Of a DNA stretch of 64,000 nucleotides, positions 10,872-23,080 are shown in pieces. Each line of letters begins with the position of its first letter. Position 1 is the first letter of the stretch. A model generated the notes under the pieces. That model was not told where the DNA came from and did no database searches. It saw only the letters and a list, made by a program, of their open reading frames with translations. The position numbers and the translations under genes are program-made. The DNA is from Uloborus plumipes (lineage: Eukaryota > Arthropoda > Arachnida > Araneae > Uloboridae): NCBI GenBank assembly GCA_038373865.1, contig JAXGGA010001622.1, positions 1 to 64,000 on the forward strand. Reading direction: 5' to 3'.

Positions 10872-13800
10872 TTTTTGTTTATTCTATTGATTACAGGGAC
10901 TGAAAGTAAAATTTGACTGAAATATACAACAGCATTCTCCAAAAACGAGTTTTCAACGGTTTGCTGCGATGATTATCAAACTAAAAGTGTTACTTATATC
11001 ATAACAGGTGATGTCTCCTTTGCGAATTTAGCGTGAATTGCGATTAGAATCCCCAAGTATGCAGCTAACAACATTGCTCTAAGCATTTACCATTAATCAT
11101 ACTAATATTAACAATACCTTAATACAACAGGAGTTTCAAACCCATTCCCAAATGCTGGGCAATTATCTCTGCATAATGCGATTGATGATCTTCGTGCTAA
11201 AGCACTGTAAACACCATTAATCAATTGCAGTAAACGTAATCCCGACAGATTTGAGCAATTTAGTGCTGTTTAAGGACCACGTAGCGTGTTATTGAGAGAT
11301 ATCGTTTGCTTATATTTTTAAAAAAATTGTTTTAAGGGCCTCTCTCGTGAAATGAAATAAAGTTTTAACACGCATGGAGGAGGGGGTTGGTAAAAATGGT
11401 ACAGCTGCATTTTTACCGAAGTAAAATGTGAGTACTTAGTTCTAGTTGTATAGTAAATATGTGTAGCACGTTACAGTCAAACAAGAGTCGAAAGCTATTA
11501 CATGTGTTGGACAAGCTAGAAACAATTTTACACTTTTTATTTTCGCATATAAAGTCACTTCACTCCTCGGGGGGGGGGGGGGGCTACAGTACCAGTCATT
11601 GTTGTGACTTAACCTGGTACGGCACCCGCGACTCTTTTTATTGGAATATTAAAACAATTTCAACATATAAGTTTCTGCAAAAACATTATACAATTACAAC
11701 ATATAATGCTTAGAGCAATGTAAATTCACAAAGAGTAAGACAACAACATATAGGCTGTTTCATTCCTCCCACTGCCTCATTTACCCTAAATCTACCCTAC
11801 AGCTCAAAAATGTAGAGAAGGTTACAATCTACTAGCTGGGTCATTTGAGCTCTTGGGTCATTCACAAAAAAGGAGACATTTTGTCTCACAAATGACATTT
11901 GTGTAATTTGTGGAACAAAATGTACCAGAAATTTCGGCAGAAAATTCGTAAAATGAAATGCTTGCGTCCATTAATAACAATAACAGAATTTTTGGCATTA
12001 AAAAAGAGAGAGGTCTAAATTTAAAATTTTAGTCATAGAATATTTTTCGCACACGTTGATGCGACTTTACTCGGTTATTTATTTTTCTTTTATTAAAGCC
12101 TGATTGTGTTGATCATGGGTCACTTGGCATAACTTTTATTTTCGTTGGTAGACCGCGCAACGCAGCTAGTAAGATATAAAGTAAAACGTTATGTATACGT
12201 CGCTCAGTTGCAACTTCCGTACGAATAAAGAAATCCGACAAGTGTGGTTCATGTATTAAAAAAAATAGTATATTTATTTCGTACATGAGCGTAAGAATAC
12301 ATAGATGATAAAACTTGACGTCACACATTTATTCCACCATTCATGGAATTTCATAACGAGCAGTATTAGCTCCTCTCACAATGTCAAAATTATGATATAC
12401 GTTCCTATAATGTCCCTTTGCCAAGGTATTAGACCTTTGAGACCTCTTGGATAATTTGTCAACATCATACAGCATGAATTTCCATCGAGCTTTATCTAGC
12501 ATAGATTGATAGTTAGTTTCCCTTATTTTTTAAAGATTTTACTTGAACACCTTCGGTTTTTACATCACGTATATCATAATAGGATAACAGGACTTCATGT
12601 ACAAAAACGTATTTCTTAAATGAAAAACTACCGTTATAGCTTTGGATTTTTTATCTTATCAGACAACAATTTCATATTTATAAAAAGAAATTTCGTATTG
12701 AATTTATAGAAAAGGTTTGAGTGTTTCTTATGGATGATAATGCTATGTTTTTAAAAACTGTTTTAACTTGATACTTGAAAAAAAAATCAAGAAATGAAAC
12801 ATGGAAACGAAGATTTCTAGCCAACTTCTTTTGAAAAAAAAAAAAAGACTTTGTTCGAATCGAGCTATTACTTCCGAAGTTAATTAGACTAAATGGTGGT
12901 AGAAATGGATCAACAGCCACTCGTTTCCCCCACCTAATAATACTACTTTAAAATTTAAATTTAAAAAAATGTATCTTAATAATTTAATTTATTTTTCCTT
13001 TAAGATCTATTTTTAAGATACTTAATTTTTAAATGTTTCTTTTAGTTCTCCCTTTTGTTTTATTTTTACGAGAAAGTGAAGAAAACACAAGCTGCAAAAA
13101 AAGTTGCATTGAATGACAAACTAAATATTCACAATTCGTTTAAATTCATAAAATAAAAAGGTGAATTTATATTCAATACAAATATTCCGTTAGAACTCTC
13201 CGACGGCATTTCGAGCAATGAGTTGGAGTCTGTATCTTTCATTTTCTCCAATTTTCATTAAATTACAGTTTTTATAATAAAAAAAATACGTAACTGAATT
13301 AATCTTTCTTTTAGGAAGTTAATTACTTTCTAAGCACGTAATCTTTTTATTGAGCCAACGAATCGTTGATCTGATGACAAAAACAGTCAAGAAAATAAAT
13401 TAGATATTCGAGAGAAAATGCTTTTAACAACAAAAAAGAACTCTTATTGGTAAAGAGTTTTCGTACACCTTAAAAGCAATTTTAACTTACTTAATGTTTC
13501 AAGGTTTACTTGAATGCAGTTATTAGCTTCTTTTTCTTTTCATAAAAAACTTAGGTATTATATGTGCGTGAAACTCAATTACAGTGCTTTTTTTAGCATC
13601 TTTCTTCAGTCTAAGAGATGCAATTCAATAATAGACTTATAAAAGCTAAAAATTAGTGTAAGTGAAAGAATAGTAATAACTTTTTAATAAATTGGTATGT
13701 ACTAGTAAGATGTAAGTAGAAAACAATGATAGTAATTTATTTAAATAATTCACAATAACGAGTAGACATTTATATGGGGTAAAGTGGAGTGAGCCGAAGA

Positions 13801-14717
13801 TATTAAGATTCAAGATTTTTTTCCTGCTTAGGATGTGAGTCAAAATTTCGAAACTAAAGCCTATGACATCTTTAAAATGCTAAGTTTAATAATAGAAATT
13901 GAAACTTTGGTTGTCTCCTTTTAAAATATGAAAAATGTCAAAAATGTTCGTCATCTTACCCCACCTGTGGGGTAAAATGACGAATGGAAGGGGGTGGGTG
14001 AGATGACGAACAGTAAAAAATAAAACAGAGAGAGAATTTATAGTTTAAAAATGCATACAAACATATTAAATTGATAAGACTTACATGTTCTTCCATCCGA
14101 AATCTTGTTCTGTGATTCTCGCTTTTCTTTATGATTATAAAGATATTTTTAAAGGCTTATTTGTCCACTCTGTTACACCAAGTGATCAAAACATTTCAAA
14201 TCCTTTCATAAATGAGCCATGTACTAGCCGTTTACACTTCATTATACATAAATAAATGGAGACTCAATAAAAAAAAATATGGGATTAACTGTCGAAAATT
14301 ATTTAAATTGATAAACTTAAGTGAACAGTTTCAGACATTATTTGTACCATTTTCGTTGGAATGACCCATATAAACTATAAGCGGATTAATGTACGTTTAA
14401 AGCAACCACTGCGAGAGAATGTGCCAATTAAACCATTTGAGAAATGGTTAAAAACGTTTTGCATTTTATCGGTCATCGTTATCAGCTGTTCCTGGACTAC
14501 AGCGATTGACAATTTTAACACATTCAGTAATGTTTTCAATTGATTAAAATTGATTTTTACTTAATTTTTTAAATTTTGACAATTTTAATACAATATCAGT
14601 GGATGGAATCGAAAAAGTTAAGTATGAGAAAGTAAAATGATTCGCGACACATATGAAGTGCCAGGGGGGAAGAAAGATGAAAGTGACCAAAAGCGGTTTC
14701 GAGAAAAACTAAGAACA
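10600..14717. other. Gene-free stretch with microsatellite
   Basis: Contains an AAT trinucleotide run at about 10841-10871, a 15-G run at 11569-11583, and AT-rich sequence with no recognisable coding segment. The reiterated word block at 13776-14695 is described separately. Confidence 0.5.
13776..14695. repeat. Reiterated GGGGTAAAATGACGA word, possible element
   Basis: GGGGTAAAGTGGAGTGAGC occurs at 13777. TTCGTCATCTTACCCCAC at about 13947 and GGGGTAAAATGACGAA at about 13970 form an imperfect palindrome with a few bases between them. GGTGAGATGACGAAC follows near 13998, and related GGGAAGAAAGATGAAAGTGAC lies near 14667. The last block also appears, inverted, near 37350-37385, outside the right end of the CTAG-rich repeat. 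It is probably an old non-autonomous element; exact ends were not found. Confidence 0.35.
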
Positions 14718-14865
14718 CCCAGGTCAAAATTCATGCTAGTACTAGCAACAAAAATATGCTAGTTTTTGCTAGTTTTTGCTATGTCTGCTAGATATTCATG
14801 CTATGATATGCTATTTTCTGCTAGCAAGCATCACATGCTAGGGAGCTAGCTTACACATTACTAGC
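14718..14865. repeat. CTAG-rich repeat, left terminus and first monomer part
   Basis: Begins with CCCAGGTCAAAATTCATGCT and continues with dense GCTAG words into GCTAGCAAGCATCACATGCT. This word is also the start of the 148-bp satellite monomers at 18901, 19049 and 19198. The array is interrupted here by the hAT-like element at 14874-18797. The opening sequence is the inverse of the terminus at 37169-37190. Confidence 0.75.
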
Positions 14866-17274
14866 ATAGCAAGCAGGGCCGTCGACAGGTTTCATGGGCC
14901 CCTATGCAACTTTTTGTGGGCCCCCCTCCCCAAAATTTTACTTAAACTTCCTACTATTATTTTCACACAAATAGCGTAAATTTTGTCAAAGGATGTAACT
15001 AAAATTTTATATGTTTAACTGAAAGTTTCCGTAATTCAAGAAAAGAAAGAAAAGATATGCGATAGTTTTTTTAAGGGAGTTTTCAACTTTTAGTGCCGCA
15101 GCTGCAACACGCCTTGAATTTTAGGAGTGCAGGCGGAGCCTTTGCTCCCCCCCCCCCCCCTAGATTTTTCGTAAGGGAAAAATTCGCTTTTACTTTTTCG
15201 ATGAATTGTAGATATACAATTTCATTCAACATTTTTAACTTTTGTGTGTCTTTTTCGCTGATAAGTGATAATAGCTCCCGTGTTTTTTCTTGTTTTTTAA
15301 TGATCCTGGTTTCATTTTTTGTTTGGGGGGGGGGATTTTTTCATACAAACAGCGGGATGAGTATTAGAATGTTGTAATGACCTCGTCTTTAATTGGGGTG
15401 TAGAGTAGACCAGTCCCAATTGCAGGGGGTCCGGGGGATTTTCCCCCTGGAGAAATTTTGAAAAATAGATACGAAAATTCGGCATTTTGAAGCCTTATAT
15501 GAAGTACTTAGACGGAAGAATGTGAGAAAAAAAGAGGCAAACAAAGACCCATGGAAAGTTATACATTCGGTCAAAATTAAAATGATTTGTGGTTCGACAA
15601 ATCGTTGACATCAATCGACGAGGAATAAGAGCAAGAGAGAAGAGGGAACGGAGAAAATATACTACATCTGAAAATTTGCTGAAATGTGGCATATTTCACA
15701 AAGTTATTTTTGGAGTAAAACTAACAATTTTATGTGATCTAATGGTTAAGAATACTTCCTTTGACTCTTGTGATCGAACTCGAAATTCAATACGGAAAGA
15801 ATTCTTTTCAAAAAAAGAAAAAAAAAACGAATAAAAAGACAAAGGGGGAAAAAGTAGTCGAGCAAAACACTCATAAAAATAATAAAAACACAGTTCATAC
15901 AAAAAATAGTAAACAACCATATAAATTCAAATTGTAACTAAAAAATGATTACAAAAAACAACAACCAAAACATGAATTGCCTCTTTATTTTTTGCAGAAA
16001 GTGGCAGAAAAAAATCTTTAAAATTATTCCTTACTTGTGATATTTGATGAATTATTGAAGAAGTTTTGTACTTGTCATAAAAAATACAATTGAAAAATAA
16101 TACATGTGATCATTTAACCAAAATAATTTACAATAATTTACAAGTTTTGTTGCTCCAGAAGAAGATGAGTCATGTCTTAAATATTCGCAATTGATACCAA
16201 TGCTATAATGACATGAAATAAGTGTTCCTCGAATTACTTTAATCTCTCTGCTCAATACTAAGAGGTCACTCGTTCTAACCGTAGTCACAGACGGCAAAAG
16301 AAAAAAAAAGGAAGGGAGGATTCTCAATTTAGAAAATAAAATTTCGAATTTGACCAAATGATAAAATACGAGCATGCACGCATTCCTACATCCTATAAAA
16401 AGAAAGATTAGGCATTTTTTTTAATTGCAAGATTGCAATACTCAAACATTTGCCGAATCGTCAGGTACAATTTGGGGGGGGGTTTTTTGGAAACTCCTAA
16501 TGCATGTGGTATCAATTTCAATTTACATTATTATTCTTTGTTAACAAAATATAATATCAAAATACAAGCAAAACTTACCGGAAAGATATGTTTGTGGACT
16601 CAGCAGAGGACTTTTATGTACGCAAAAAGATAAATAGAAGTGTTGCTGGTGATATTAAATGTTAACTGGTTTTATTAATCTGAAAAATAATCCCAGGAAA
16701 TGAACTGTGATAAATGACTGCAACAAAATGTCTTCTGTGATAAATGACTGCAACAAAAGCCTGTTTACGGAAATCTGGTAAAGCAACTTTGCATCAGCGC
16801 GACAAATTTGAACAGCCGTTTGCCCTATAGGAACCCAAGGAACCGACCTGGGTCCATTCAGGACGGTACTACATCAAAGGTAATCAATTGACAGCATAGC
16901 AGGTATCGTCCCTGTGGGACTATTACCCCTGGACACAGTGGCTCTGTGATTGACCTCCCACAAAGTTCTCGGAAGAGAGCTCATAAAGGGACAATTGCGG
17001 TTTCTTGCCGTGAGATTAAATGAGCGCAGGTAAAAAATGTGCGGTGATATTCGGAACGATAATGATAAATTTGGCGCTCCTTTAGCGTGGCAAAAGAAAA
17101 AAAAAAGTTTTAGTTACAGTCTCCCACAGAAATATCCTAGCTTCTTTAAATGAATATTTTTAAAACACATAAATGCTTGTTTCTTAACTTCGGAAAAACA
17201 AAATCTGTCATGCTACTCAGAACGATTAGGCTGAATTGAGCGCCCTTTAGCAATACTCCCACATGTGGTGTAGG

Positions 17275-17467
17275 CATGACCCGATTAAGATGTTACTAGG
17301 CCCTAGGCCAAGTACTTTTTTGGGGCCTCCTGTAATTAGACTTTAAAATTTAGGCTTTGGATAAAACAATGTCAGCTCTTGACTAGAGAAATTTTCTCAT
17401 TTAGGGGCCCCTATATTGAGGGGCCCTTGGCCACGGCCTAGTTGGCCTATTCAGTAATCAGGCCCTG
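17275..17467. mobile_element. hAT-like MITE nested in the larger hAT element
   Basis: 193 bp with ends CATGACCCGATTAAG (left) and CAGGGCCTGATTACTG (right, complemented), flanked by perfect 8-bp copies GGTGTAGG at 17267-17274 and 17468-17475. The interior carries GGGGCCC and AGGCCTA words. Ends and duplication size place it in hAT. It inserted after the host element at 14874-18797 had formed. Confidence 0.8.
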
Positions 17468-18637
17468 GGTGTAGGCGTTGCACGCCAACTTACGGCGGGC
17501 CTGGGCGGGGGGTGGGCTCATATCACAAATGGTGGTAATTGCTGGGAGCCCTCATGACATAGAGGTCCTGAAAGGAATGTTCTACAATTGCTTACTGTAA
17601 TAGCAATGGACAAAGGGGCTCCATAATCCCTAAATTCACCACTGTACAACAACGGCTTCAAAAGGACGAAAAGGGAAGCATATTGCATTATAATAACTTT
17701 TATTCATCATCTTAATATCCATTTTCTCGGGTTTTTTCAACATTTAAATCTATTTTCAGATACATCCATGGGCATTTCAAAAGTAGATTGTAGTTACTAC
17801 TTTAAAAAAAAAAAAAGTTGCAGCTGTAGTTAACTACATTTTTAATCAAGTAATTGTAGGAAACTACAAAAAAAAAAAAAAAAAATCTGACCACTGATTG
17901 AGTGTAATTCAAAATGCAGCAAAATTTTTAAAATTTCAAAATTTCATATGTCTGCCTAAACAGCAATAAGTTTATTGAGGGTGGCGTGTTGTAGGGGCAA
18001 GATGTCCCATTACAATATCTGGTCCTGGGGTTCACGGATTGATGTGGGGCCCTGATACTAAATAAGCTCCCCTCCCCCAAAAAAGAACGGATAAATCAGT
18101 CACATACTAGTAATAGAGAATAGAAATCAATGAAACACTACGTTTACGAGTCAATTTCATTGAGATGGAAACCCTGGGGTAGGGGGTCCTAACAGTAATG
18201 TTGCTCCGGGGCCCTTGCTTTATTCAAGTACTGGATGCTACAAATGTGGAATAAGCAAGACTGATGTGAAGCATCTTGGGAAAAAGTATAATGATGCCGA
18301 TCAATGGAAAGCGAAAGAATAGTTTAAAAAAAATCAAAATCTGCAAACCGAAAAAAAAAAAAATGCCACAATGTTTTTCTAATCTCTCTCATTTGGGGCC
18401 CATTTTGGCACGGGGGCCCTTGACGATCGCTCACAAACTGCCCTGGCCAGTCAACTTTTCAAGCCCAGTTCCAAGAAAAGCCGAAACGCCAGAGAAAAGG
18501 GTACGCGTTTCGTTCCTTTTAAAAAGATGTGAGATATGCCGAAAGTAGGGGCTGAGAAAAGAAACTAATGAAATTTCTCATTTTTAATGTGGAGCGTTGA
18601 ACATTTGTTCGTAATTTTAGACCCTAAATGGTTAACC

Positions 18638-18640
<3 letters not shown>

Positions 18641-18684
<44 letters not shown>
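18641..18684. repeat. Poly-A run of 44 bases
   Basis: An uninterrupted A-tract inside the right part of the hAT-like element, ahead of the GGGCCC-rich right end. It could be the tail of a retroposed sequence or simple slippage. Confidence 0.8.
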
Positions 18685-18685
<1 letters not shown>

Positions 18686-18805
18686 AGAATTGTTTTTTGT
18701 TTAATATTAACCTCTTTAGGCCCGCTTCGCGGGCCCCCTGACCTCTCAGGGGCCCCTATGTAATGCATAGGCTTGCCCCCCCCTCTCGACGGGCCTGATA
18801 GCAAG

Positions 18806-19255
18806 CTATATTTTAAGCATCATATGCTTAATTGCTGCTCAAGCTGTTCAATAGCATGTGGTGGTAGGTACCTTGGTATGCTATTTTATGCTTTTTTATG
18901 CTAGCAAGCATCACATGCTTGGGGGCTAGCTTGCACAATAATAGCATAATAAGCTATATGCAAGCATCTTATGCTTAATTGCTACTCAAGCTTGTTCGAT
19001 AGCATGAGGTGGTAGGTACCTCAGTATGCTATTTTATGCTTTTTTATGCTAGCAAGCATCGCATGCTAAGGAGCTAGCTTGCACAATAATAGCATAACAA
19101 GCTATATGCAAGCATCTTATGCTTAATTGCTACTCAAGCTTGTTCGATAGCATGTGGTGGTAGGTACCTCCAGTAAGCTGTTTTATGCTTTTTTTAGCTA
19201 GCAAGCATCATATGCTAGGAGAGATAGCTTGCACAATGCACAGTAATAGCATAGC
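18806..19255. repeat. 148-bp CTAG-rich satellite array
   Basis: The word CTAGCAAGCATC recurs at 18901, 19049 and 19198, giving periods of 148 and 149 bp. Each monomer also carries GATAGCATG, GGTGGTAGGTACCT and TATGCTATTTTATGC. Together with the part left of the hAT insertion there are roughly three and a half monomers. A related scrap lies at about 23800-23850. Confidence 0.8.
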
Positions 19256-19260
19256 ATCAA

Positions 19261-20107
19261 CTAATTTATATTTCAAATTACCTAGTCCTACTTTCCGTTC
19301 ATTGGCGTTCAGTGGAAAAAAGCAGGATAGATAGAAAGAAAGATAGATACTTAGCTTTGAATACAAGTAGATGGCTTTTCAACTAATTTATTTATATTTC
19401 AAAAAATTACAAGTTGCTCACGATTAAAATACTACGTACTTGACCCGTTAACGAGTTTCATGTTTGATTCAGTTAAGCCTTCATTCAAAATTCTCATTAT
19501 TATTATTATTACTGTTTCATATCAACCACGTTTTATAGCAATGGATTTCATATTTAATCATTTAGGAAAATCGCTTTAAATTTGAGCAAAAATCTGAAGA
19601 TATTTCACAATTGCTTCAGAATTCCTTTATCAAACCTTATGTAAATTAAAACTAATGAAGCCTGAAAAAAGGTAGAGAGAAGCAGGACGTAGATAGAAAG
19701 ATACGCAGTTTTTAATACAAGAAGACAGAAAAAATTTCAACAAGACCATAGAAATGAATTTCATTATGCAATCCAGAGAAGCCTTACATTCAAAATTGTC
19801 ATTATTACGATTACTGTGATCCCGATTTCTATTTCCGGACCACAATCTGATGGGACCAATTGGAAAGAAAACCCTTTCAAACAAAAAAAGAATTTGTTGA
19901 AATCGGTCCAGCCGTCATCGAGTAATCTTATAACATACACAAAAAAAAAAAAAAAAAATCTCCGACGAATTGTACAACCTCCTCTGTTGAAGTCGGTCAA
20001 AAATGAAAATTTTAGAATTGTAATTCACATTAAAATAACACTAGTTTTTTTTAAATCTTTAATAACGCATTTATTGAAGGGATTTTGTGCAAATTATGAC
20101 TTTATGA
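19261..20107. other. Degenerate repeats and a retroelement-like 3' tail
   Basis: Two similar segments start near 19322 and 19682 (both with AGATAGAAAGA, AATACAAG and ATTCAAAATT words). From about 19816 a phrase reading TTGAAATCGGTCCAGCCGTC, then ATAACATACAC and an 18-A tail at about 19939-19957, resembles the 3' ends of arthropod RTE-type LINEs. No reverse transcriptase sequence is present. Confidence 0.35.
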
Positions 20108-20195
20108 TCTCGCGTATAAATCGATCCCCCTACTTTTTGAAGGAAAATCGGGAAAAAATCGAAAACCCGCGTATAAGTCGAGACCGCACTTTCTG

Positions 20196-20460
20196 AAACG
20201 ATCGGGAACGTTTTTCCGCGATTTTTGAATATAAACGTTTCAAAAAGAAGGAAAATGAAATGCAATGAACATTCTTGTGTTAAAAACAGCACGATTGTTA
20301 TATTTTTCACAAAAAGGGTTCAATTTTGAGATCGCGATTTTGTAAATCGGGACCGATCGGGGAACATTTTACCGCGATTTTTTAATATAAAAGTTGTAAG
20401 AAGAAAGAAAATGAAATGCAGTGAGCATTTTTGTGTAGAAAACAGCACGATTGTTATGGA
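20196..20460 (+). repeat. Tandem duplication, about 150-bp period
   Basis: The segment beginning CGATCGGGAACGTTTTTCCG near 20196 recurs near 20346 in the form CGATCGGGGAACATTTTACC. Both copies then contain GAAAATGAAATGCA and AACAGCACGATTGTTAT. The copies differ by scattered substitutions. Confidence 0.7.
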
Positions 20461-20550
20461 CGCATTTAGTGATGACGTCACAGGTTTCGACCGATTTCCA
20501 AACACCGTCTGCTACGGTGAATTCAGCATAACTGTCAACGCTAAAGTGCG
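20411..20550 (+). CDS. Possible first coding exon inside the element
   Basis: From the ATG at 20411 the frame stays open for 46 codons to a strong splice donor, GTGCG|GTAAGT at 20550/20551; without splicing a stop follows at once. The segment is clearly richer in CpG than its surroundings and includes the palindrome TGACGTCA. The peptide (MKCSEHFCVENSTIVMDAFS and onward) matches no family I know. The first part lies in the 150-bp duplication, so the true start could be the later ATG (MDAFSDD). It may be the leader exon of the element's own gene, or chance. Confidence 0.25.
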
Positions 20551-20559
20551 GTAAGTAGC

Positions 20560-21260
20560 AATATTTATTGGTTCATTTCATCATTTAAAATGCTTCAGAT
20601 TTGTTTTTTAATGTTTTGAAAGTGTTCTCAGACTATGTAAACGCACCAGTAATGCATGTTTGCTTCTTATTTTCGTCTGTAAACTGCAGAAATATTAGAA
20701 AATACATAGGCCTATAATGTCTTTTTAGCAGACGACGCGCCGTTACGTGATCAACATATATTCGTTTATTTTGTCATTTTTTGTTCTGATGTTGTGTTTT
20801 AAGTGTTTTGAAAGTATTTTCAGGACATATTTATGCACCATGAATGCATGTTTGCTTCTAATTTTCGTCTGTAAACTGCAGAAATATTAGAAAATACATA
20901 GGCCTATAATGTCCTGTTTGCAGACATCGAGTTGTTAGGTTATCAATATTTATTCGTTTATTTCGTCATTTTATGTGCTGCTGTTGTGTTTTTAATGCTT
21001 TAAAAGTATTCTCATCTTATTTGCACTGCATTGTCACAGCTTTTCTTCTTATATTTATTTGTATAGCGCAGGAAATAAAAAATACATAGTTCTATAATAT
21101 GCAATTTTTTCGTTTACTTTGGCACCTGGTGCTGCTAGTGGTCAATGTTTTAAAAGTATTCTCAAATCATGCATACACGTTATCTTCATATACTTACTTG
21201 AATCATCTGAAAATTATTAAATATATTGGCCTTTATTGTAATTCGTGCTACTATCTGAGT
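20560..21260 (+). repeat. 192-bp tandem repeat, about four decaying copies
   Basis: The block CTGTAAACTGCAGAAATATTAG followed by AATACATAGGCCTATAATG occurs at 20677 and 20869 (192 bp apart). A degraded copy follows about 188 bp later near 21081 and a remnant near 21219. The first two copies are nearly identical over about 130 bp; identity falls off to the right. Confidence 0.7.
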
Positions 21261-21548
21261 TTATGAATTCTCTCATATTTTGATGCTTTCATTTTGTAGA
21301 TTAAAACATCTAATTTATTTTTTCATGCTTTCATTCAAAAGCATTTAATTTTTTTTTTACATTTTGAACCAAATTTCCTTAAAAAGAAAAAAAAATATAT
21401 GTGGAATGATTTAGAAAAACTTTGGATTGTGTACTTTTTTGATTTTAAATTCAGTTATTGGCAAATATTGATGTAGAAAGAAGGTTTTCTTGGTTTAAGA
21501 ATTTTCTTGTGGCTAAAAGTCAATCTGACTTTGAAAATATCAAATATA

Positions 21549-21724
21549 CTGTCGTCCCCGGTTAATCGGGTAAAGGATAAACGAATACCCCGCTTATACG
21601 AATAAAATATCTCGCAACCAATGCCATAGACGCAATGTTAAAGATCCCCTACTTAATCGAATACCCCGTTTAATCAAATAATATTTCTTGGAACCAACAG
21701 TATTCGTCTAAGCGGGGCCGACAG
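21549..21724. mobile_element. 176-bp MITE, pogo/Tigger-like, copy 1
   Basis: Ends CTGTCGTCCCCGGTTAATCG and (complemented) CTGTCGGCCCCGCTTAGACG, with TA on both sides. The inner sequence has AATACCCCG blocks and AATATTTCTTGGAACC. It shares most of its length with the copy at 22533-22726. The general design (CWGTC, then GTTAATCG-like) resembles pogo/Tigger MITEs. Confidence 0.65.
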
Positions 21725-22532
21725 TATGTACTGATACAATATTTCCATTTTTTGGAGATCATAACTGAAGATTAAGAAATTTTTTTGTATTTGCTCATTT
21801 TATGCATAAATTACATGATCATTACTACTATAAAATAAATTACTAACTAAGCATTACTTCAGTTTGTTAAAGGAAAATATTCAGAGCACTTTTTTTTTTT
21901 TGAATGTACAAAGCATGCTATATCACTTGAAAGAAAAAAAAATTGATGCCTGGTGTACAGCCAGCTAAGTTGATTTGTATAGCCTGTTGTTTTGTTTAAT
22001 ATTAAGAAGCAAGCAGCTTTATAAATGTCGTGAAAACTTTGGAGCTGAATGTTCATTGATAGGTTTTTGAAGACATTGCATCTTATAAAAGAAGCACCAA
22101 GTAATGGCAAGTTATTGGTTTTAACTTTTCCATATTTTCCAGTCCAATTTAAAAAATATTTTGTTATTTCATGTGTCCTTACCCATGGAAATTATTTTAA
22201 TATGAAATACGGCACTCTGGTGAAAAACGGTTAGACATGGATGATGTAGAAAATTTTTTGGACAGTTGTATTGTATTTCAACTCAATACTTGTACTACTG
22301 CATTGTATTTCAACTTGTTTCCCTTTAAATTATTAAATATAGACCTGCTTAACGCATGTAATTAATTTCTCAATTAGCCCAGAATGTCAATTCTACCCCC
22401 CCCCCCCCATTTTTTCTCTGTTTAAGACTTATTTCATGTACTAAAAGTTGTTACTCTGGTTGTAAGAAAAACAGATTGATACAGTAACACCTTGTTACAT
22501 CAGGTCTTGTTATATCACACATTTGGATATAC

Positions 22533-22726
22533 AGTCAGCCCTGCTTGGCTTTGCTTAATCGTGTAACGGATAAACAAATACCCCGCATAAAGGAATAAAA
22601 TATCCTGGAATCGAATGTTTCCCATGCCATAGACGCTAAGTTGCAGATCCCGCTTAAACAAATACCCCGTTTAATCGAATAATATTTCTTGGAACCGGCA
22701 GTATTTGTTTAGGTGTGGCAGACAGT
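22533..22726. mobile_element. MITE related to 21549-21724, copy 2
   Basis: Same family as the copy 800 bp upstream: AAATACCCCGCATAAAGG, CCATGCCATAGACGC and TCGAATAATATTTCTTGGAA are shared. The ends are more diverged (CAGTCAGCCCTGCTTGG and, complemented, CTGTCTGCCACACC). TA flanks both sides. Confidence 0.6.
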
Positions 22727-22829
22727 ATATTTTTCCTTTGTCCCCCCCAAAAAATGTTGCTTCACACTTGACATTATAGAGGAGAAAAAATAGTTGTTTT
22801 TCCCCTTTATTAATTTAAGAGCAAAACTG

Positions 22830-23080
22830 GCATGTGCCGGACACCTTGTCTAGTGGTCAGAGCAGTTTGACCCAGATGGAGCTGTCCAGGGTTGGAATCC
22901 CTTCTCGGAGCGAGGAATTACGAGGAAAGTACCCTGTCATGAATGTACTTTCTCTTTCCTGTCTATGTCCATTCTTTGTCTGAACGTGTTGTTGTGCTGT
23001 GCATGGTTGCCTATAATATAAACATGTCCTTTTGTCATTTATGTGTACTATGGAAGTCGAACTTCACGCCAAGTTACAGT
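22830..23080 (+). repeat. tRNA-derived SINE
   Basis: The head has TAGTGGTCAGAGC (22851-22863) as A box and GGTTGGAATCC (22890-22900) as B box, spaced as in a tRNA. It is followed by a unique body containing GTTGTTGTGCTGTGCATGG and GTACTATGGAAGTCGAACTT. A head plus unrelated body is the SINE layout. There is no clean A-tail; the right end is approximate. It sits inside the element at 20108-23560. Confidence 0.6.

Larger units (their letters stand above)
14874..18797. mobile_element. hAT-like element, 3.9 kb, with 8-bp target duplication
   Basis: The element starts CAGGGCCGTCGACAGG and ends, complemented, CAGGCCCGTCGAGAGG. It is flanked by perfect copies of ATAGCAAG at 14866-14873 and 18798-18805. 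An 8-bp duplication with CAGG ends is the hAT signature. It split one monomer of the CTAG-rich satellite, so it is younger than that array. The interior has GGGCCCC-rich subterminal blocks, several long G and C runs, a 30-bp-spaced direct repeat at 16705-16758 and a nested 193-bp element, but no transposase that I recognise. Short open frames inside, for example 15589-15834, have no family resemblance. Confidence 0.85.

Noticed and set aside
15589..16375. Open frames of 81 and 107 codons inside the 3.9-kb hAT element
   Set aside because: No resemblance to a hAT transposase; low complexity and alternate-frame overlap.
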